64,000 bases of DNA from Microbacterium testaceum (lineage in GTDB: Bacteria; Actinomycetota; Actinomycetes; Actinomycetales; Microbacteriaceae). Below, one piece after another: positions 62,104-64,000 of this stretch; the first letter of the stretch is position 1, and every line of letters starts with the position of its first letter. The stretch spans positions 235,750 through 299,749 of the forward strand of contig NZ_JAJGNJ010000005.1 in NCBI RefSeq assembly GCF_020781835.1, in the 5' to 3' direction. The translations under genes and the position numbers were made by a program. Under the pieces are notes generated by a model that had not been told where the DNA came from, searched no databases, and saw only the letters and a program-made list of their open reading frames with translations.

Positions 62104-62973
62104 GTGTCGCCCCACCCGACCGCCGACAATTCGCGGCTTGTCACTCCCGGAGCGAACAGCGGGCTGTTCGAGGTCTTCCGTCGGCGGTACCTGCTGACGT
62201 TGATCATCCGCAAGGAAGTGGGAATCCGCTACCGGGGATCCGTTCTGGGATGGCTGTGGTCCTACGTCAAGCCCCTCGTACAGTTCGTCGTCTTCTTCGT
62301 CGCTCTCGGCATTTTCCTCAATCTCAACGCCTCGATCCCGTTCTACCCGATCTACATGCTGTCGGGGATCACGATCGTGACCTTCTTCAATGAGGCCTTC
62401 TCGAACGGCACGCGGTCTCTCGTCGACAACGCCGCCCTCATCAAGAAGATCTACTTGCCGAGAGAGATGTTCCCCGTAGCCAGCGTGCTGGTCGCCGCGG
62501 TCAATACGATTCCGCAGATCGTGGTGATCCTCATCATCGCGATCTTCCTCGGGTGGGCGCCGTCGGTCCTTCACGTGCTGGCCGTCATCTTCGCGCTGGT
62601 CATCGTCACCGTGCTGGCCGTCGGCCTCGGAATGCTGTTCGGATCCGTCAATGCCACATTCCGTGACGCGCAGAGCTTCGTCGAGATCATCGTGATGTGC
62701 GCGGTGTGGGCCTCACCCGTCATGTACCGGTGGCACATGGTGGCCGACAACGTGCCGGGATGGGTTTTCGATCTCTATCGTCTCAATCCGCTCACGCCGG
62801 CGGTCGAGCTCTTCCATTGGGGGATCTGGACTCCTTTGGGCGGCGAAAACTCGGCCCCGATGCCGGGACTGCTCATGTACTCGTTCATCGCACTCGGAAT
62901 CGCGGTTGTCGTGCTCGTTGTCGGGCAGATCGTCTTCCGTCGTCTGGAGGGTCGTTTTGCCCAGGATCTCTGA
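62104..62973 (+). CDS. Polysaccharide ABC exporter permease, second copy (Wzm-like)
   Basis: A 289-residue ABC-2 permease with about six membrane helices. LLTLIIRKEVGIRYRGSVLG and the membrane-interface motif KPLVQFVVFFVALGIFL are typical, as is LIKKIYLPREMFPVASVLVA. It differs clearly from the 42793 permease, so it may carry another glycan. I chose GTG 62104 (VSPHPTADNSRL) over in-frame GTG 62092 and 62062 because AGAAAGG lies 11 nt upstream. It overlaps the ATPase gene by 17 bp. Confidence 0.9.
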   Translation: MSPHPTADNSRLVTPGANSGLFEVFRRRYLLTLIIRKEVGIRYRGSVLGWLWSYVKPLVQFVVFFVALGIFLNLNASIPFYPIYMLSGITIVTFFNEAFSNGTRSLVDNAALIKKIYLPREMFPVASVLVAAVNTIPQIVVILIIAIFLGWAPSVLHVLAVIFALVIVTVLAVGLGMLFGSVNATFRDAQSFVEIIVMCAVWASPVMYRWHMVADNVPGWVFDLYRLNPLTPAVELFHWGIWTPLGGENSAPMPGLLMYSFIALGIAVVVLVVGQIVFRRLEGRFAQDL

Positions 62974-63697
62974 CGCGGCTGTGCCGACCGTGGTGGTGGA
63001 AGGCGTTCGAAAGACCTTCAAGCTTCGGCACACGCATTCCTTCAAAGAAACGTTCGTCGCTGCCGTCCGACGCAAGCCGCTGTCCACCGAGTTCCGCGCT
63101 CTGGATGCGGTGTCGTTCCAGATCGATCGAGGCGAAGCGGTCGCGCTTCTCGGCTACAACGGTTCCGGGAAGTCCACCATGTTGAAGCTCATCTCTGGGG
63201 TCCTGAAGCCGGATGCCGGCACGGTCATGACCCGCGGACGAGTCGCCGGTCTCATCGAGGTCGGTGCCGGATTCCACCCCGACCTGTCCGGCCGCGAGAA
63301 CATCTTCCTCAACGCCGCGATCCTGGGAATGAGCCGACAGGAGATCGAGGAACGGTTTGACGATATCGTCGCGTTCAGCGAGATCGAGCAGTTCATTGAC
63401 ACGGAGGTCAAGCACTACTCGTCGGGCATGTTCCTTCGACTCGCGTTCTCCGTGGCTATCCACACGGAGGTGGATGTGCTGCTGATCGACGAGATTCTCT
63501 CGGTCGGCGACGAGCCCTTCCAGCAGAAGTGCCTCGCTCGCATCCGTGAACTGCACGCGAACGGCAAGACTCTCGTCGTGGTCAGCCACGATCTCGACAT
63601 GGTGTCCCACCTGTGCGACCGCGGCATTCTCTTGCGCCACGGCAACGTCGAGTTCGACGGAGACAGCCGGGAGGCCGTCGCTCTCATGCGTCAGTGA
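62957..63697 (+). CDS. Polysaccharide ABC exporter ATPase, second copy (Wzt-like)
   Basis: A 246-residue ABC ATPase. Walker A is GYNGSGKS (66-73), the signature YSSGM (154-158), Walker B LLIDEI (175-180) and switch His in VVSHDLDM. It lacks a C-terminal carbohydrate-binding domain. TTG 62957 is preferred because GGAGGG sits 5 nt upstream; GTG 62981 is the alternative. It pairs with the permease just before it. Confidence 0.92.
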   Translation: MPRISDAAVPTVVVEGVRKTFKLRHTHSFKETFVAAVRRKPLSTEFRALDAVSFQIDRGEAVALLGYNGSGKSTMLKLISGVLKPDAGTVMTRGRVAGLIEVGAGFHPDLSGRENIFLNAAILGMSRQEIEERFDDIVAFSEIEQFIDTEVKHYSSGMFLRLAFSVAIHTEVDVLLIDEILSVGDEPFQQKCLARIRELHANGKTLVVVSHDLDMVSHLCDRGILLRHGNVEFDGDSREAVALMRQ

Positions 63698-63757
63698 CAG
63701 CGCGTCCACGAAGGACGCCCGCGCGATGGCGCGAACGGTCCTCGGCAGGGCGAAGTC

Positions 63758-64000
63758 TCATCCGCGCGGCGTGACCGTCACCGAGTCGGTCGCACTGTCC
63801 CAGATCGCTGTGCCCCCCTGGAACGTCTGCGTTCGGCCCGTGCCGGTGGTCGTCACGGCACCCGTGGGGTACCCCAGCGTCCCCCTCTCGAAGCCGTTCT
63901 GCCGCCAGTAGGTGCGGATCGCGCCGTAGGTCTCCCACGCCCCCGTCGTCGGCGACCAACTGATCGCACCGAACTGGAAGTTCTGGTAGCAGCCACCGTT
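63758..64000 (-). CDS. LGFP-repeat cell-wall protein, C-terminal fragment
   Basis: The reverse strand from the window edge reads 80 codons to TGA 63758. It includes YQNFQFGAISWSPTTGAW, ETYGAIRTYWRQNGFERGTL and GYPTGA, the LGFP-repeat pattern (W-x-x-x-G-x-x-x-G-x-P) found in exported actinobacterial wall-associated proteins. It is the 3' end only; the rest, probably with an enzyme or signal region, lies outside the window. It faces the exporter operon and suggests the secreted end of the envelope locus. Confidence 0.8.
   Translation of the reverse strand, partial: NGGCYQNFQFGAISWSPTTGAWETYGAIRTYWRQNGFERGTLGYPTGAVTTTGTGRTQTFQGGTAIWDSATDSVTVTPRG

Noticed and set aside
63702..63718. Hairpin GCGTCC/GGACGC after the last exporter gene as a terminator
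   Set aside because: Only six base pairs and no T-run; too weak to call.

Overview
The window is one contiguous stretch of a very GC-rich actinobacterial chromosome. Gene content (two WhiB regulators, MtrAB-LpqB, a zinc-finger-less SecA, a long hibernation factor, DUF3499 and Rv3235-type proteins), frequent GTG/TTG starts and dense 4-bp ATGA/GTGA overlaps all point to Actinomycetes. The style of several proteins, especially the small HTH remnant at 2.5 kb, suggests Microbacteriaceae and probably Microbacterium; that last step is inference. I saw no tRNA, rRNA, CRISPR array, insertion sequence or prophage.

Layout. (1) 0-14.6 kb is a conserved housekeeping block resembling the mycobacterial Rv3217c-Rv3246c order: a membrane protein end, whiB1, pdtaS, a broken HTH gene, an Rv3235-like gene, an alanine-type aminotransferase, secA, a coiled-coil protein, hpf, a comF-type gene, lpqB, mtrB, mtrA. 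(2) 14.8-29.8 kb is an Rv3689-Rv3695-like block (membrane protein, DUF4129, DUF4350, MoxR ATPase, DUF58, then SpoIIM and RDD proteins). It is split by an olefin-hydrocarbon operon (oleA, a fused oleBC, oleD) and a furA-katG peroxide-stress operon. (3) 29.9-38.3 kb holds DUF3499, a divergent marR/quinone-reductase pair with two strong palindromic operators, a degenerate metallopeptidase, DUF5719 plus a large membrane glycosyltransferase, whiB2 and manA. (4) 38.3-64 kb is almost entirely cell-envelope glycan biosynthesis: two ligase/polymerase-type membrane proteins, at least seven further glycosyltransferases, UDP-galactopyranose mutase and a GlfT2-type galactofuranosyltransferase, an acyltransferase, rmlA-rmlB-rmlCD, a flippase, two Wzm/Wzt ABC exporter pairs, and the C-terminus of an LGFP-repeat wall protein.

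How it fits together. Region 4 looks like a factory for one or two envelope polysaccharides built from galactofuranose and rhamnose. RmlABCD and Glf make the sugar donors, GlfT1/GlfT2-like and other glycosyltransferases assemble chains on a lipid carrier, and Wzm/Wzt pairs or the flippase export them. The acyltransferase and ligase-type proteins would modify or attach chains outside. MtrAB and WhiB regulators elsewhere in the window belong to families tied to wall growth and division.

Most noteworthy observations: a galactan gene set laid out much like the mycobacterial one; the ole operon sitting inside the moxR block; an HTH gene broken by two single-base deletions; twin 16-bp palindromes in the marR/reductase promoter region; a 49-bp tandem duplication over the end of the reductase gene; and a recurring -10-like TANNNT hexamer 6-10 nt ahead of start codons, suggesting widespread leaderless transcription. 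I did not find a system I would confidently call wholly new; the glycan locus is the best candidate for new biology.
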